Shown in pieces: positions 25,269 to 35,229 of a stretch of 64,000 bases of DNA. Both the position numbers and the translations under genes were made by a program. This DNA comes from JAJPJE01 sp963848375 (GTDB lineage: Bacteria > Acidobacteriota > Terriglobia > Terriglobales > Acidobacteriaceae): positions 186,001 to 250,000 of the forward strand of contig CAWKDK010000029.1 in NCBI GenBank assembly GCA_963848375.1, given 5' to 3'. Numbering within the stretch: the stretch's first letter is position 1; every line of letters starts with the position of its first letter. The notes under the pieces are model-generated. The model was not told where the DNA came from, did no database searches, and was given only the letters and a program-made list of their open reading frames with translations.

Positions 25269-25796
25269 ATGAAATTAATCACGACGCTGTTTCTGCTTTT
25301 TTTTGCGGCGACTGCTGTTGCGCAGGTGCCGAAGCCCACCGATCTACGCTCCGTTCTGCTGGAACAACTGCAAACGACGCATAACAAGAAAGACTGGTTT
25401 GTTCCGGTAAATGTGGCCGTGGATGGGGTCACGGCGGAACAGGCCGACTGGACCGACAGCAAAGGAAATCATTCGGTCGGGCAGCTGACCTATCACCTGT
25501 TGTTCTGGGACCGCTATGCCCTGGCGGGGTTCAAAGGGGAAAAACCCAAGTTCGATGGCAACAACGATGCCACCTTCACTAATTTCGATCCGAAGCAGTG
25601 GGCTGCGACGGTGAAGGAATTGGACGAAGTGCTAACGGAATGGGAGAAGGCGGTGCAATCGGCCGACGAGGAAACACTGAAGAAAAATGCGTCTATGATC
25701 GCGCATGTCGGGGCGCATAACGCGTATCACATCGGAGAGATTGTCTTCGTCCGCAAAGAGCAGGGCTCGTGGGATGCGAGTAAGGGCGTGAAGTGA
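25269..25796 (+). CDS. Secreted DinB-like four-helix protein
   Basis: The 175-residue product has a signal peptide (MKLITTLFLLFFAATAVAQ) and a DinB fold. The three metal-binding His positions of that family can be matched: one in the WTDSKGNHSVGQLTYHLLFW helix, and two in IAHVGAHNAYHIGEIVFVR. DinB-fold proteins include thiol-dependent transferases. The upstream gap (24973-25268) holds a degenerate tandem GGACGCTTCG repeat and no gene. Confidence 0.82.
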   Translation: MKLITTLFLLFFAATAVAQVPKPTDLRSVLLEQLQTTHNKKDWFVPVNVAVDGVTAEQADWTDSKGNHSVGQLTYHLLFWDRYALAGFKGEKPKFDGNNDATFTNFDPKQWAATVKELDEVLTEWEKAVQSADEETLKKNASMIAHVGAHNAYHIGEIVFVRKEQGSWDASKGVK

Positions 25797-25830
25797 GCGC
25801 GGCGTGCAATTGCTTGGTGCGCTAGCCGGA

Positions 25831-25869
25831 TTCCCACCCACGCCAAAAGACGGCGAGGGTGGGGCACCC
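25831..25869 (-). repeat. GGTGCCCC-type palindrome
   Basis: TTCCCACCCACGCC-AAAAGA-CGGCGAGGGTGGGGCACCC is an imperfect hairpin of the dispersed family, located between two convergent genes. Confidence 0.75.
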
Positions 25870-25892
25870 GTAAACCAGTCCTGTCCGGACGA

Positions 25893-26114
25893 TCAGCTAT
25901 CTTTGCGGTAGAGAAGGTTGCGCATCGCTTCCCGGCGAGCCGCGTTCGCGCTCTTGTCGGTCTTTAGGGGATCGGCGGCGCTGGGGCGCTTGTTCGCCGC
26001 GTCCTCTGCCTGGGCGGCGGTGCACTCCGGACAGTGGTTGGCAAAACCGGGTTTATCGGGCTTGAGTTCGAACTCCTCTGAACAGATTGCGCAGATTTTG
26101 ATGGGAAAGGCCAT
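25893..26114 (-). CDS. Small zinc-ribbon-like protein
   Basis: The 73-residue product has two Cys pairs (CAIC at about 8-11 and HCPEC at about 28-31) in a short ribbon, then a charged helical tail (KSANAARREAMRNLLYRKDS). The Cys spacing fits a single zinc site. The function is unknown; no operon partner is evident. Confidence 0.65.
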   Translation of the reverse strand: MAFPIKICAICSEEFELKPDKPGFANHCPECTAAQAEDAANKRPSAADPLKTDKSANAARREAMRNLLYRKDS

Positions 26115-26181
26115 AGCAATATCTATGGTAATAGAGCTCGTCAGGATGGCTCAAGGCGATGGCTCAACCCCGGTGATCGCG

Positions 26182-26925
26182 CTACTCCACTACCCCGTCA
26201 AGCAGATCCGTTTCGATCCGGTCGATATCGCGGAATTCCGAGCATGCGGCCAAGTGAAATCGTTCCTGCCATGCGCGCTCGCGCATCGCTTTTTCGAAAC
26301 GCGGCAATAACGGATTCTGGCTGGTATGCGCGCGAAACGCAGCTATCTTGATTTCCAGGCAATCGCCTATATCAATGATGGTGGTGGTCGGCGGCATCGC
26401 GACCGCTTGTCGATCTGGCAGCGTGAAATTCGCGGTCGCATGGTAGAGCTTTTGGGTGCGATGCGGAGCCAGCCCTTCTGCCGTGTGCTCCAGAAAACGA
26501 TTGGTTCTGCCCGCCCAGTGAAAGGCCATGGTCGCAAACAAGCTAGCCATCGAGTGATCCGGATGCGCGGTGACGGCTCCCTCCGGCCCCAATGTCAGCA
26601 TCACGTGAGGTTTCAATTCGCGCACACGGCGCGTGAGCCGTCCCACTGCGTCGTAGAAATTCACGCGGTCGAGAGCTCCGTCGGGAAAGTCCCAAACTTC
26701 CCCATGACTCACCTTCAGCATCTCGCACGCGGTAGCAAATTCCTTGCGACGCATGGCCGCGAGTTCCGCATCGGAAGCTGCGCCTCCACGATTGCTGGCC
26801 GCGGTTCCTGCTGTCAGGCAAATCACGCTGACGTCTACCCCGCGCGAGGCGTAGAGCCGCAGCGATCCTCCGAAACCTCCCACTTCGTCATCCGGATGCG
26901 CGGTAACACAAAGGAATCGGAACAT
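26182..26925 (-). CDS. PIG-L/LmbE family deacetylase
   Basis: The 247-residue product has the zinc-binding AHPDDE motif at residues 9-14 and HPDH further down (TAHPDHSM). The family removes acetyl groups from N-acetylglucosamine-type sugars, for example in bacillithiol-like or LPS-type pathways. The ATG at 26925 has AGGAGAG just upstream and is preferred to the one at 26940. Confidence 0.9.
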   Translation of the reverse strand: MFRFLCVTAHPDDEVGGFGGSLRLYASRGVDVSVICLTAGTAASNRGGAASDAELAAMRRKEFATACEMLKVSHGEVWDFPDGALDRVNFYDAVGRLTRRVRELKPHVMLTLGPEGAVTAHPDHSMASLFATMAFHWAGRTNRFLEHTAEGLAPHRTQKLYHATANFTLPDRQAVAMPPTTTIIDIGDCLEIKIAAFRAHTSQNPLLPRFEKAMRERAWQERFHLAACSEFRDIDRIETDLLDGVVE

Positions 26926-27060
26926 GTCTCTCCTGTTCATTCCAGTTTACCTTGGGAGATGAAATCGTCTCCCTTCGCGAGTTCGATGCCAACTCGCAGT
27001 TTTCGACACGCGTCCTATAGAAAGCACGCTCCTCCCGCCGATTGTCGAGCTAGACACGTC

Positions 27061-27687
27061 ATGTTCGCCCTCTTCCGAAACGTAGTGCGCTTCGCGCCGC
27101 CAGTGCTGGCGTTCTGCGTCGCCCTGAGCATCGCGCTGCATTCCGCCGACAATCGCGGTCTCGCGTCGCGCTCGGACGGCGTGATTCGGTATCAGGCGCG
27201 TGTGCCACTTGGGTGGGAGAGCTTCAAGGTACGTTCTTCAGGGATTTGCTTCTACCTGCTCGGAACCGTGGAAAGCCCAAAGTTCGACGGATGGCAGAAG
27301 GTTACTGTCAAAGATCGCAGCCAGCTCTACGACGCAAGCGGACAGCCGGTGCGTGTTTATCCGGAGGAAGTGCAGTTTCGTATCACTGCGAGCGCGCGCG
27401 AAAAACTGCTGGAGAATCAGCCCTTCACCATCGCCAGCGCGATCCCGATGAACGACTACTTGTTGCATCTGCGTTTCCGGCTGAAGGTGTTTCACGGCGT
27501 AGAGTGGCGAATCGTGCGTCCGGCTTCGGTGGAAGCGATCGGAATGCCCGCGGAGGTCTCCTACGACGAACGCATTTATCGCGTCCGGTTCAATCTCGGC
27601 CGTATACCGATCGACGATCGCATCGTTCTCGAAGTCTTCTCGCCGACAGGCGAGCGGCTCTCCAAATTCCACGTGGATCTGTTCTAG
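27061..27687 (+). CDS. Membrane-associated protein of unknown function
   Basis: The 208-residue product has an N-terminal hydrophobic segment (VVRFAPPVLAFCVALSIALH) that may be a signal anchor, followed by a beta-rich domain with no recognised signature. It is open upstream to 26326, but that extension overlaps the deacetylase gene on the other strand and is unlikely to be real. Confidence 0.55.
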   Translation: MFALFRNVVRFAPPVLAFCVALSIALHSADNRGLASRSDGVIRYQARVPLGWESFKVRSSGICFYLLGTVESPKFDGWQKVTVKDRSQLYDASGQPVRVYPEEVQFRITASAREKLLENQPFTIASAIPMNDYLLHLRFRLKVFHGVEWRIVRPASVEAIGMPAEVSYDERIYRVRFNLGRIPIDDRIVLEVFSPTGERLSKFHVDLF

Positions 27688-27720
27688 GGCTTTGTAGGAC
27701 AGGCGCGCCTATGCGCGAAG

Positions 27721-28450
27721 TCATCTTTGGTCCACCGTCTCTTCCAGCATGAACTCCAGCACTTCCTGCGGATGCGCTGAATTCCACACGGGAGCGAACG
27801 ACTGCCGATGCAGCGGCGATGGGCCAAACTCGCGCAAGGCCGCAATGTGCGCGGGCGAACGATATCCTTTATTAGAGGCCAGCTTGTATGCCGGGAAGAC
27901 GGGGTCCCAAGTCGTGATCATGCGATCGCGCTCCACCTTCGCAACGATCGAAGCTGCGGCAATTGACGCGGAGAGTGCATCTCCGTGAATGATCGATTTC
28001 TGCTGGCACGCGAGCGCCAGCTTCATGGCATCGATCAGGAGGCAATCCGGCGCGGGAAGAAGCGCCTGCACCGCCTCCGTCATCGCCAGCCGCGTCGCAT
28101 GATAGATGTTGAGCTGATCAATGCGCGCCACATCCACCGCTGCCACCGACCAAGCGATGCAGTGCTGCTTGATGCGTTCTGCGAGGATCTCGCGCCGGTT
28201 CGCCGGCAGCAGCTTTGAATCGCGCAGTCCCTTGATGCGGTAGTTGGGATCGAGAATCACCGCTCCCGCGACGACCGGGCCGAACAGCGCTCCGCGGCCG
28301 ACTTCGTCCACCCCGGCCACAAGCTGCAGCTCCGCTTGCCCAAAGCTCACGCTCAAAGCGGGTGGTGCACTTCAGCCGCTTCAACAGGCGCAGCTTCAGC
28401 GCCGATTTCGAGAGTGGCTTTCCATTTTCGGATTTGACCTTAGAAGGCAC
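27721..28450 (-). CDS. rnhB: Ribonuclease HII, N-terminus frameshifted
   Basis: The enzyme removes RNA from DNA hybrids. The catalytic region is intact: VAGVDEVGRGALFGPVVAG with Asp-Glu of the active site, LLIDAMKL, and SIAAASIVAKVERD. From the ATG at 28356 the protein is 211 residues. An upstream frame starting at GTG 28450 encodes MPSKVKSENGK... to FERELWASGA, which is what family N-termini usually look like just before the VAGVDEVGRG strand. Removing one base near 28327 fuses the two as FERELWASGA-QLVAGVDEVG. Either the ATG-start short form is used or an extra base has crept in. Confidence 0.9.
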
Positions 28451-28465
28451 TGCGATAGCGAAATT

Positions 28466-29087
28466 CTACACCGAAGCCGTGGATGCTCCGGCCAACTCGG
28501 AAGAGCTGATCGGTTCACTGGCGCGGGACGCATCGCCGAGCAGCACGGCCCGCACTTCTTCCCAGTTGTTCACCCGAAGGAAGCGCTTCTCATTCATATT
28601 GTGCGGGGCCGTAAACAGGATCTGCATGCCTGCGAACTGCTCCAGGTTGCGTATGCGGTCGTCGATCATGATGTCGGCATCCACGATGCTCTTATCGCCG
28701 CAGTACACCACGTTTCTTATGTCGAGAAATGGAAAGTGTTCCTGAAGCCACGCATGTTTCGGCAAGAACGAGTTCGGGAAACTCCATTGCCGCCGTGACG
28801 ATGAAAATGTCATAGCGATTCATGAGCTCGCGGATCACCTCTTGGCAGCCGGGCATCACATCCAGATCCCAGAAGAAGCCGTCGGAGAGCGCAATTTCGT
28901 CGATCTTTCGCCGGTGCGCATCGGGTACGGCCAGGTGCAGCGGCCTTCCTTGCAAGTCCTGTTTGCATATGGCGGTTCCGAACTCATCGTTATAGAGCTG
29001 CAGATGGCGCGACAGGCTGTCGGCCATTACTTCGTCCATGTCGATGGCAATTCGCAGCCGCGATCTCTGGCCGCGCTTCGCAGGCAC
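28466..29087 (-). CDS. 5'(3')-deoxyribonucleotidase-like HAD protein, frameshifted
   Basis: The N-terminal part (GTG at 29087) carries the HAD nucleophile motif RIAIDMDEVMADS, and reaches YDIFIVTAAMEFP. The next frame continues NSFLPKHAWLQEHFPFLD, then NVVYCGDKSIVDADIMIDDR (the last HAD acid motif). Deleting one base near 28775 joins them into a normal member of the NT5C/YorS family, which dephosphorylates deoxynucleotides. It overlaps the end of the SemiSWEET gene by about 60 bases. The split is probably a sequencing insertion. Confidence 0.82.
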
Positions 29088-29356
29088 AGTTGCGGCGTCT
29101 TCACTGCGGCCTTCAGGAAAATGGCTAATAGAACGAGAAATCCAGTTGCAAGATTCGCTGCAATGATCGCCGGAGACCTCACCAGGAAGCCGTACACCAG
29201 CCACAACATCACGCCGGCCCAGAAGACCACCAGCATCGGATACGAGAGATCGTTGCCGCCCTGGCGGCGGATCTTCAGCACCTGGGGAACAAACGAAAAC
29301 GTTGTCAGCGCTGCCGCAGCAAAGCCTAAGCCATTGATCAGTGAAGAGGAAACCAT
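29027..29356 (-). CDS. SemiSWEET family sugar transporter
   Basis: The 109-residue product has three transmembrane helices and the PQ-loop signature: LGFAAAALTTFSFVPQVLK, then LSYPMLVVFWAGVMLWLVYG. SemiSWEETs dimerise to make a sugar uniporter. The C-terminal 25 residues overlap the nucleotidase gene and are less certain. Confidence 0.88.
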   Translation of the reverse strand: MVSSSLINGLGFAAAALTTFSFVPQVLKIRRQGGNDLSYPMLVVFWAGVMLWLVYGFLVRSPAIIAANLATGFLVLLAIFLKAAVKTPQLCLRSAARDRGCELPSTWTK

Positions 29357-29616
29357 GCTCCTTCAGTATAGCTGTGGAGGGCCCGAAGGCAGAGCCTGCC
29401 CTAAGCGAGGTCGAAGGGGCGAAAGTGCGAGCCAAGGAGACCGATCAAGAGCGTAGTTAAATCGCCGCGCGGGACCTTCCTTTGTTCCTAAATCGGCTCT
29501 TTTCTTAACTATCTCCCATTTCGTCCCAGGCTCTTCCCAATCATTTGGAACCGGAACTCGCCTTCAGCCGTACCTTTGACTGAGACATACGTCTAACACT
29601 CGGCTAAGAACGCCTT

Positions 29617-30876
29617 ATGAACCTGCGCGAAATTGCGAAGCAAACGCTCGCCACCCTTCGAGCCCACAAGATGCGCTCGTTCCTCACTATGTTCGGGATT
29701 GTCTGGGGCATCGCGTCGGTCATCATTCTCGTCGGCCTCGGCATGGGCTTCAGCAAAGACCAGAAAAAGCGCATGGAGACGCTCGGCAAAGATCTCGTCA
29801 TCATATGGGGAGGTCGTACCAGCGCGCAGGCCGGAGGTCTCGCCGCCGGGCGCCGCATCACGCTGACCATTGACGACGCGCGCCTGATCAAAAGCGAGTG
29901 CTATCTGGTGAAGACCGTCAGTCCGGAATTGCAGCGCAGCGTGCCCGAAGTCAGCCAGTACAATTCCGCCGCGCGACAGATCTCCGGAGTATGGCCTTCA
30001 TTTCAGGACTTCCGCTCGCTCATCCTCTCCGAAGGCCGCCTCATGACCGATGACGATGAGCGCGACTCCAACCGCGTGGTCCTTCTGGGATGGAACGCCG
30101 CTCGTCAGCTTTATCCTGGACAGGCCGCCGTCGGCGCTACGCTGATCATCGCGCGTTATCCGTACACCGTTGTCGGCGTGCTCGCCGAGAAGAAACAGAA
30201 CTCCAACTACAGCGGCCCGGACAACGACATGCTTTATGTGCCGTATTCGGCGATGGCGCGCGACTTTCCTCCCCCGCCTGCCAAGGGCGAGATCATTACC
30301 AAGGGCTACATTTCCGACCTGGTTATGGAAGTTGGCGATCCCAACACGCACGACGAAGCGGTCGCGCAGGTTCGCCGCGTGCTCGGACGCCTGCATCACT
30401 TCGAGCCTGACGATAAAGATGCGCTCTTCATATGGGACACGATGGAATTTTCCAAAGTCCTGGCGCGCATCTTCAGCGTGATCACTATTTTTTTCGGTTG
30501 CGTTGCCATTACCACGCTCGCGCTTGGCGGCATCGGCGTGATGAACATCATGCTGGTCGCTGTGACGGAGCGTACGCGTGAGATTGGAATCATGAAAGCC
30601 ATCGGAGCCACCAAGGTCGACATCCTGAACCAGTTTTTCGCCGAATCCATCGTGATCACCGCACTCAGCGGATTCATCGGTTACTGCCTTGGCGTAGGCA
30701 TTTGCGTACTGATGAATGCCGCGCCGCTACCAGACATTGTTCCGAAGCCGGTGATTTCTCCCGTCGCTATTGTGGGGTCGCTGTTGACGCTGTCTCTGAT
30801 CACCATCAGCGCGGGAATGTATCCAGCGCGCCGCGCCGCCGAACTGGAACCTATCCAGTGTCTGCATTACGAGTAA
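29617..30876 (+). CDS. MacB/FtsX-type ABC transporter permease
   Basis: The 419-residue product has an N-terminal transmembrane helix (LTMFGIVWGIASVIILVGLG), a large periplasmic MacB-like domain (about 45-270), and three C-terminal helices with the FtsX motif IGVMNIMLVAVTERTREIGIMKAIGA. These are exporter permeases that work with a separate ATPase; none is in the window. A second permease of the same type follows 13 bases later. Confidence 0.93.
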   Translation: MNLREIAKQTLATLRAHKMRSFLTMFGIVWGIASVIILVGLGMGFSKDQKKRMETLGKDLVIIWGGRTSAQAGGLAAGRRITLTIDDARLIKSECYLVKTVSPELQRSVPEVSQYNSAARQISGVWPSFQDFRSLILSEGRLMTDDDERDSNRVVLLGWNAARQLYPGQAAVGATLIIARYPYTVVGVLAEKKQNSNYSGPDNDMLYVPYSAMARDFPPPPAKGEIITKGYISDLVMEVGDPNTHDEAVAQVRRVLGRLHHFEPDDKDALFIWDTMEFSKVLARIFSVITIFFGCVAITTLALGGIGVMNIMLVAVTERTREIGIMKAIGATKVDILNQFFAESIVITALSGFIGYCLGVGICVLMNAAPLPDIVPKPVISPVAIVGSLLTLSLITISAGMYPARRAAELEPIQCLHYE

Positions 30877-30889
30877 GTCGAGGAGCACG

Positions 30890-32153
30890 ATGCGCTTAAG
30901 AGAACTAATCCTGCAGAGTTGGACGGCGCTGCATCGCAATCGCATGCGCTCGGCCCTCACGATGCTTGGCATCTCTTGGGGCGTGGTTTCGGTTGTGCTT
31001 CTGCTCGCGTTTGGACAGGGACTTGGCAACGGCGTGGTCAGCGCCGTCGGTAACATCGGTAACAACGTCATCGTGATCTGGCCCGGCCAGACCAGCATGC
31101 AAGCCGGAGGGCAGCGCGCCGGTCGTCCCGTTCACTTCGAATACGAAGATGTGGAGGCCATCCGTGCCGAAGTGCCCATCATTCGCGCCGTCAGCGCCGA
31201 GTCGTGCAGCGACTTCGGTTATAAGACCGGTACACGCGTCGTCTCTCTCACCACTCGCGGTGTCGAGCCGCCGTATGGCGAAATGCGCAGGCTCATGGAT
31301 TTTGAAGATGGGCACTACTTCGAAGACTCTGACTTCACCAATCGCCGTCGCGTCGTGATCCTCGGAAACGCCGCTGCCAAGCGCCTCTTCCAGGGGGCGC
31401 CCGCCGTCGGACAATCCGTCCTTGTGCAAGGCCAGAGCTTCGAAGTGATCGGCGTGCTCAACATCAAGATTCAGGACTCGATGTATCAAGGCCCCGACAA
31501 CGAGCAGGCCTTCATTCCGTTCCAGGTTTACAACGAACTGAAGAACGAGCGTGATCCCAATATGATCATCATCCAGCCGATCACGCAGGAGTTGCACACC
31601 GAAGCGCTTGCTGCGCGCGCGCCGCGTCATCGCGCGCCGCCATCATTTCGAAGCACGCGACGAGAAGGCTACGCCCGAGTGGGACACTGTCGACACCGGC
31701 AAAATGTTGCGTGCGTTCTCCATCGGGCTTCAGGTAATGATGGGAATAATCGGCGCGCTTACGCTCGGAGTCGGTGGCGTCGGCGTGATGAACATCATGC
31801 TGGTCAGCGTCAGCGAGCGCACGCGTGAGATCGGACTGCTCAAGGCTCTGGGCGCGCGACAGCGCAATATCCTGAGTCAGTTCCTCGTCGAAGCTCTGGT
31901 GCTGACGTTCATCGGTGGGGTTGCCGGTATGGTCGGCTCGTGGCTGCTTACGGTGGTTATTCCGCCGCTACCTTTATATAGCGAGTTCTACAAGACCATG
32001 AACCACGACGGCGACATCTTCCTGCGCGCGTCGATGAATGTGATGACGACGTCGTTTGTGATTCTTGCGCTCGTGGGGATCATCAGCGGATTCTGGCCGG
32101 CGTTCAAAGCTTCGCGCCTGGAGCCGATCGAAGCTCTTCGCGCGGAAAACTAA
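30890..32153 (+). CDS. Second MacB/FtsX-type ABC transporter permease, frameshifted
   Basis: The N-terminal part (to about 31610) has MRLRELILQSWTALHRNRMRS, one helix and the periplasmic domain. The next frame resumes with RRVIARRHHFEARDE and holds the FtsX region VGGVGVMNIMLVSVSERTREIG and the last helices. The change occurs in a GCGCGCGCG run near 31608-31625; removing one base restores a normal ~420-residue protein. It is a paralogue of the preceding permease. GAGGAG precedes the ATG. Confidence 0.9.
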
Positions 32154-32253
32154 GCTCGCGTGGCGCCGACATTCCTGTCCGCGCCTATCGTGAAACGTGA
32201 AGCGGGTTGTGCGTGCCGCCTGCAAGCCCTCTTTGGCTGTTGCGAATGCCTTC

Positions 32254-32951
32254 TTACTGTTGCACCATCGCCTCCTCGTAATGCAGCTTTTCCACGCTGC
32301 CGTTGTTGGAGTGCAACTCTGAATCCAGACTCAATTTCACAGGGCAGCCATCCGCGGTGACCCACCACGTGCCCTTTTCGAATCCGCCCGAGCCCAGCGT
32401 TGCACGGTAGAGACCTTGTTCCGCTGTATCGGCACGAGAGGTGTCAACGGAGTATTTCGTGGTGTCGTAGCCGTTTACCTTCTCCGCGCCTTCGCTCTGG
32501 ATCACTGACCCGCTTTTCACCAGTGCTACCGCACTCGACATCCCGGAGATGCCCATCAGTCCGGTCCATGCGCCTTGCCAGCTTTGGGCGTCCGATTTCA
32601 CACCGTGGATGGGGTGCGAGCCGCTGCCATTCGTAAACGATCCATCGATCGTCTGGGGCGTGATGTCCGCTTCCTCGTGAACAGGATTCGACGAATCTTT
32701 TTTATAAGAGTAGTGGAAACTTCCCGGCGGATTCTGGATGTGATCCATTACGCAATTGAGATCGATGCCATGGCCGGCTGACGCAGCAGCGGCCTTGGTG
32801 TCTTTGTTCCCGGCTGACTCCGCATCGTTTTTCGCAGAGCGGCGAGAAGTGCAGCCGCAAAGGCTCAGGCAAAGCAGTCCAGCAAGCAGCGAAGGCGCAC
32901 CACATCGAAGGCAATATCCACGCTTTCGGCTTGAGAATCCACGTAGTTCAT
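32254..32951 (-). CDS. Lipoprotein of unknown function, probably with two frameshifts
   Basis: The C-terminal part (from the ATG at 32748, MDHIQNPPGSFHYSYKKD) is about 164 residues and in frame. Upstream in the same frame is LLAGLLCLSLCGCTSRRSAKND, a lipoprotein signal with lipobox LCGC, but no start codon. Two neighbouring frames supply MNYVDS (ATG 32951, with AAGGAG upstream) and KPKAWILPSMWCAFAA. Removing one base near 32933 and one near 32888 gives one continuous lipoprotein. The function is unknown; it may be a small secreted domain. Confidence 0.6.
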
Positions 32952-33127
32952 GGCAGTCATCTCCTTGTCACTCCGGTTCCGACCGAGCGCAGTGCTGTGG
33001 ACGCGCTCGAAAAAGTGGCAGAGATTATCAACCTTTTACCCAGCCTTTTCCAGAGCCGTACTTGCGGCTTAAGAAATGCGGGATTGGGGTGGAAGGCCGG
33101 CTGGCCAACTGCTAGAGTTTGAAGGGA

Positions 33128-33152
33128 GCGCGGGCGAGGCGCCCGCGCCACC
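33128..33152. repeat. GCGGGCGAGGCGCCCGC palindrome
   Basis: This short palindrome ends in GCGCCACC. Relatives are at 45365-45389 and 47681-47704. Confidence 0.6.
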
Positions 33153-33165
33153 AAACCACACTAGC

Positions 33166-35077
33166 TTAGTGCGTTGCGTGCGGCTTCAAGATGTCGCTCA
33201 GCAGATCGGGCTGAGAGTTGCGTTCAAGATGCGGATATCGCTCGCCGCCGTGATAGTCGACGCGGACTGTCTTGAAGTAATCAGCGTTCTTCACAATCAA
33301 CTCGAGTGGTTCTTTGCTGGCCTTGCCTGCGCGCAGAGCATCATGGAGAGCGTCGCCGGTGAACGCGCGACCGTTTATGGCGATGATTTGCATTCCAGGC
33401 AGGACGCCGGCTTTAGCGGCAGGCATCAGCAGGTTGGCGTCCTGTACGACGCCGGCCTCGTTGAGTAGAAGGCCGAGTGAGAACTGAGCATTGATCTCGC
33501 GATGCACTTCTTCGTGAGCACGGATGCCGTCGGGCTTCACGTCGGTGTAGACGATGTGCCAGCCGCTTCCTTCAATTCCGCCCATGGGCGCATGCGGCGC
33601 TGTAGTCCAAAGAATGTCGTTGAAAAATTTACGCCAGTCGTAGGGCGTGACCTGGTTCAACGCGTTTACGACATCGTCGAAGGTGTATGGATTTGGGCCA
33701 GGCACCTGGTTGAGAGGCAGGCTGGGCGGACCGTAGAAGGCCTTGCAGAAGTCGTCAATGGATTTCGCACCATGCGTTTGCTGACGTATGGCAACATCGA
33801 CCCAAAGCCACAGCATGGTGCCTTCGTCATAGTAGTCGACGCCGCGGCGCCAGTTCGACCACGAGGTTGGCGCGTCGTAAAGAATCTGCGCGGCTACTGC
33901 GGTGTCGATGAGCGGGCGCCAGGTGCGGCCGGATTCCACGTCGAGCTCGGCGGAGAAGTTCGCGAGATCTTCGCGCCACTGTTCCGGATTGAGCAGACCG
34001 CTGCGCGCTGTTAGCACTTCTCCGAGGTAGTTGGTAAGCCCTTCGTAGACCCAGAGCAACTCGCCCTTCATGGGAGTGTCGTAGGCGGGCGTAGTGAGTC
34101 CGGCAGGACGGCGATATTTTCCGTTCCACGAGTGCACGTATTCATGCGGGAGCAGACCCGCTTCCAGACGCTCCTGGTCGTAGTTGATCAGGGTGCGTTC
34201 GTAGGTACGGCTGTCGTCGGACTCGTGATGCTCGAGTCCGAAGTGCGCAACGTGATCGCTTAATGAATAGAGGAAGTGGTAGTCGCGATAGTGAGTGGCG
34301 CCAAAAAGTGTGGTGGCTTCGGCGACCAGATTCTTGTAAGAGGTCTCGAGATTCGGCGGCATCTCGATGGCAGCTGCGCTGTCGGCAGCAATGTCCATCT
34401 CGGCCGTCGGAGTCGCGGCCGGCGGAGTGAGACGCACCAGGCGGAAGTAATGCCCACTGATAACGGGAGAGTCGATGAGCGTGTAGAGCGACGCTGGCTT
34501 GAACTGGATCGTGTCTCCAGACTCGAGAGCGACGGGCAATGCCGTTCCGTATTTCCATCCGGCAGGGCAACTTCAGGCTCGCGCGGTAGGTGATCTGATC
34601 GGCGGGATAGCCGGCGGGGTAAAGCAACGTCCAGTTCCAGCTGACGAGCGCAAGTTGTGCGCTGGCGGTAGAACCCGCGCTGAATCCGGTCTCCTGCTCG
34701 ATGGGTGAGGTGTAGTCGAGTGTGGCTTCGAGTGTGGTCACTCCCGCAGGGACATCGACGTGGATGGCGTACATATTGACGTCATCGCGGCGCCACTGAA
34801 GCGGCTGGCCATTGGCGACAAATTTCAAACCAGTCTGATCGGCAATGGGGCCGGTGGGTCCGTGCTCGCCGGGAATCCATTCCGGATAAAACAAGGTGAG
34901 CGGCCCGGGCTGCACCGGGATCGTCAAGCGCGAATGAAACAGGCGGCCGGGCGCTTCGCTGGCGTCGACCGCGACGGTGATCTCGCCGGGAAAACGTGGT
35001 GCAGGAGCGTTCTGCGCGAAGAGTCCGGCTGTAAGAAAGATGGCAAAACAGAAAGAGCGAAGGGCAAACGATCTCAT
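33166..35077 (-). CDS. M61-family (glycyl aminopeptidase-like) secreted peptidase with PDZ domain, frameshifted
   Basis: The start has a signal peptide (FCFAIFLTAGLFAQ). An N-terminal beta domain precedes the zinc-peptidase core: HEYVHSWNGK gives the HExxH zinc ligands and YEGLTNYLGE the downstream Glu. A PDZ-like domain (AGVLPGMQIIAINGRAF) is near the C-terminus. The gene is split: the first frame ends about 34567, and the second continues as LPVALESGDTIQF. An extra C at 34565-34567 (TTGCCCTGCC for TTGCCTGCC) explains the shift and gives a ~636-residue protein, normal for the family. Confidence 0.9.
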
Positions 35078-35167
35078 CTGGTTGTGGGTGTCCTCACGAG
35101 CTTCCAGCCATATTAAAAGATACGGTGGGAAAAAGGCGAGAAACTGCCGGATTGAATCGTATTAATA

Positions 35168-35204
35168 AAGCTGCGGGAGCATCCGGGAAGGGCCACCGCA
35201 GCTT
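35168..35204 (-). terminator. Terminator of the first bacteriohemerythrin gene
   Basis: AAGCTGCGG and CCGCAGCTT pair around a 19-base loop. Read leftward, the stem is followed by TATTAATA. Confidence 0.5.
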
Positions 35205-35229
35205 AAGGAGAGGTTCGTAAAAAGTGGGG

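Noticed and set aside
26326..27060. Upstream extension of the 27061 gene
   Set aside because: It lies entirely antisense to the PIG-L deacetylase and has no ribosome site at its start.
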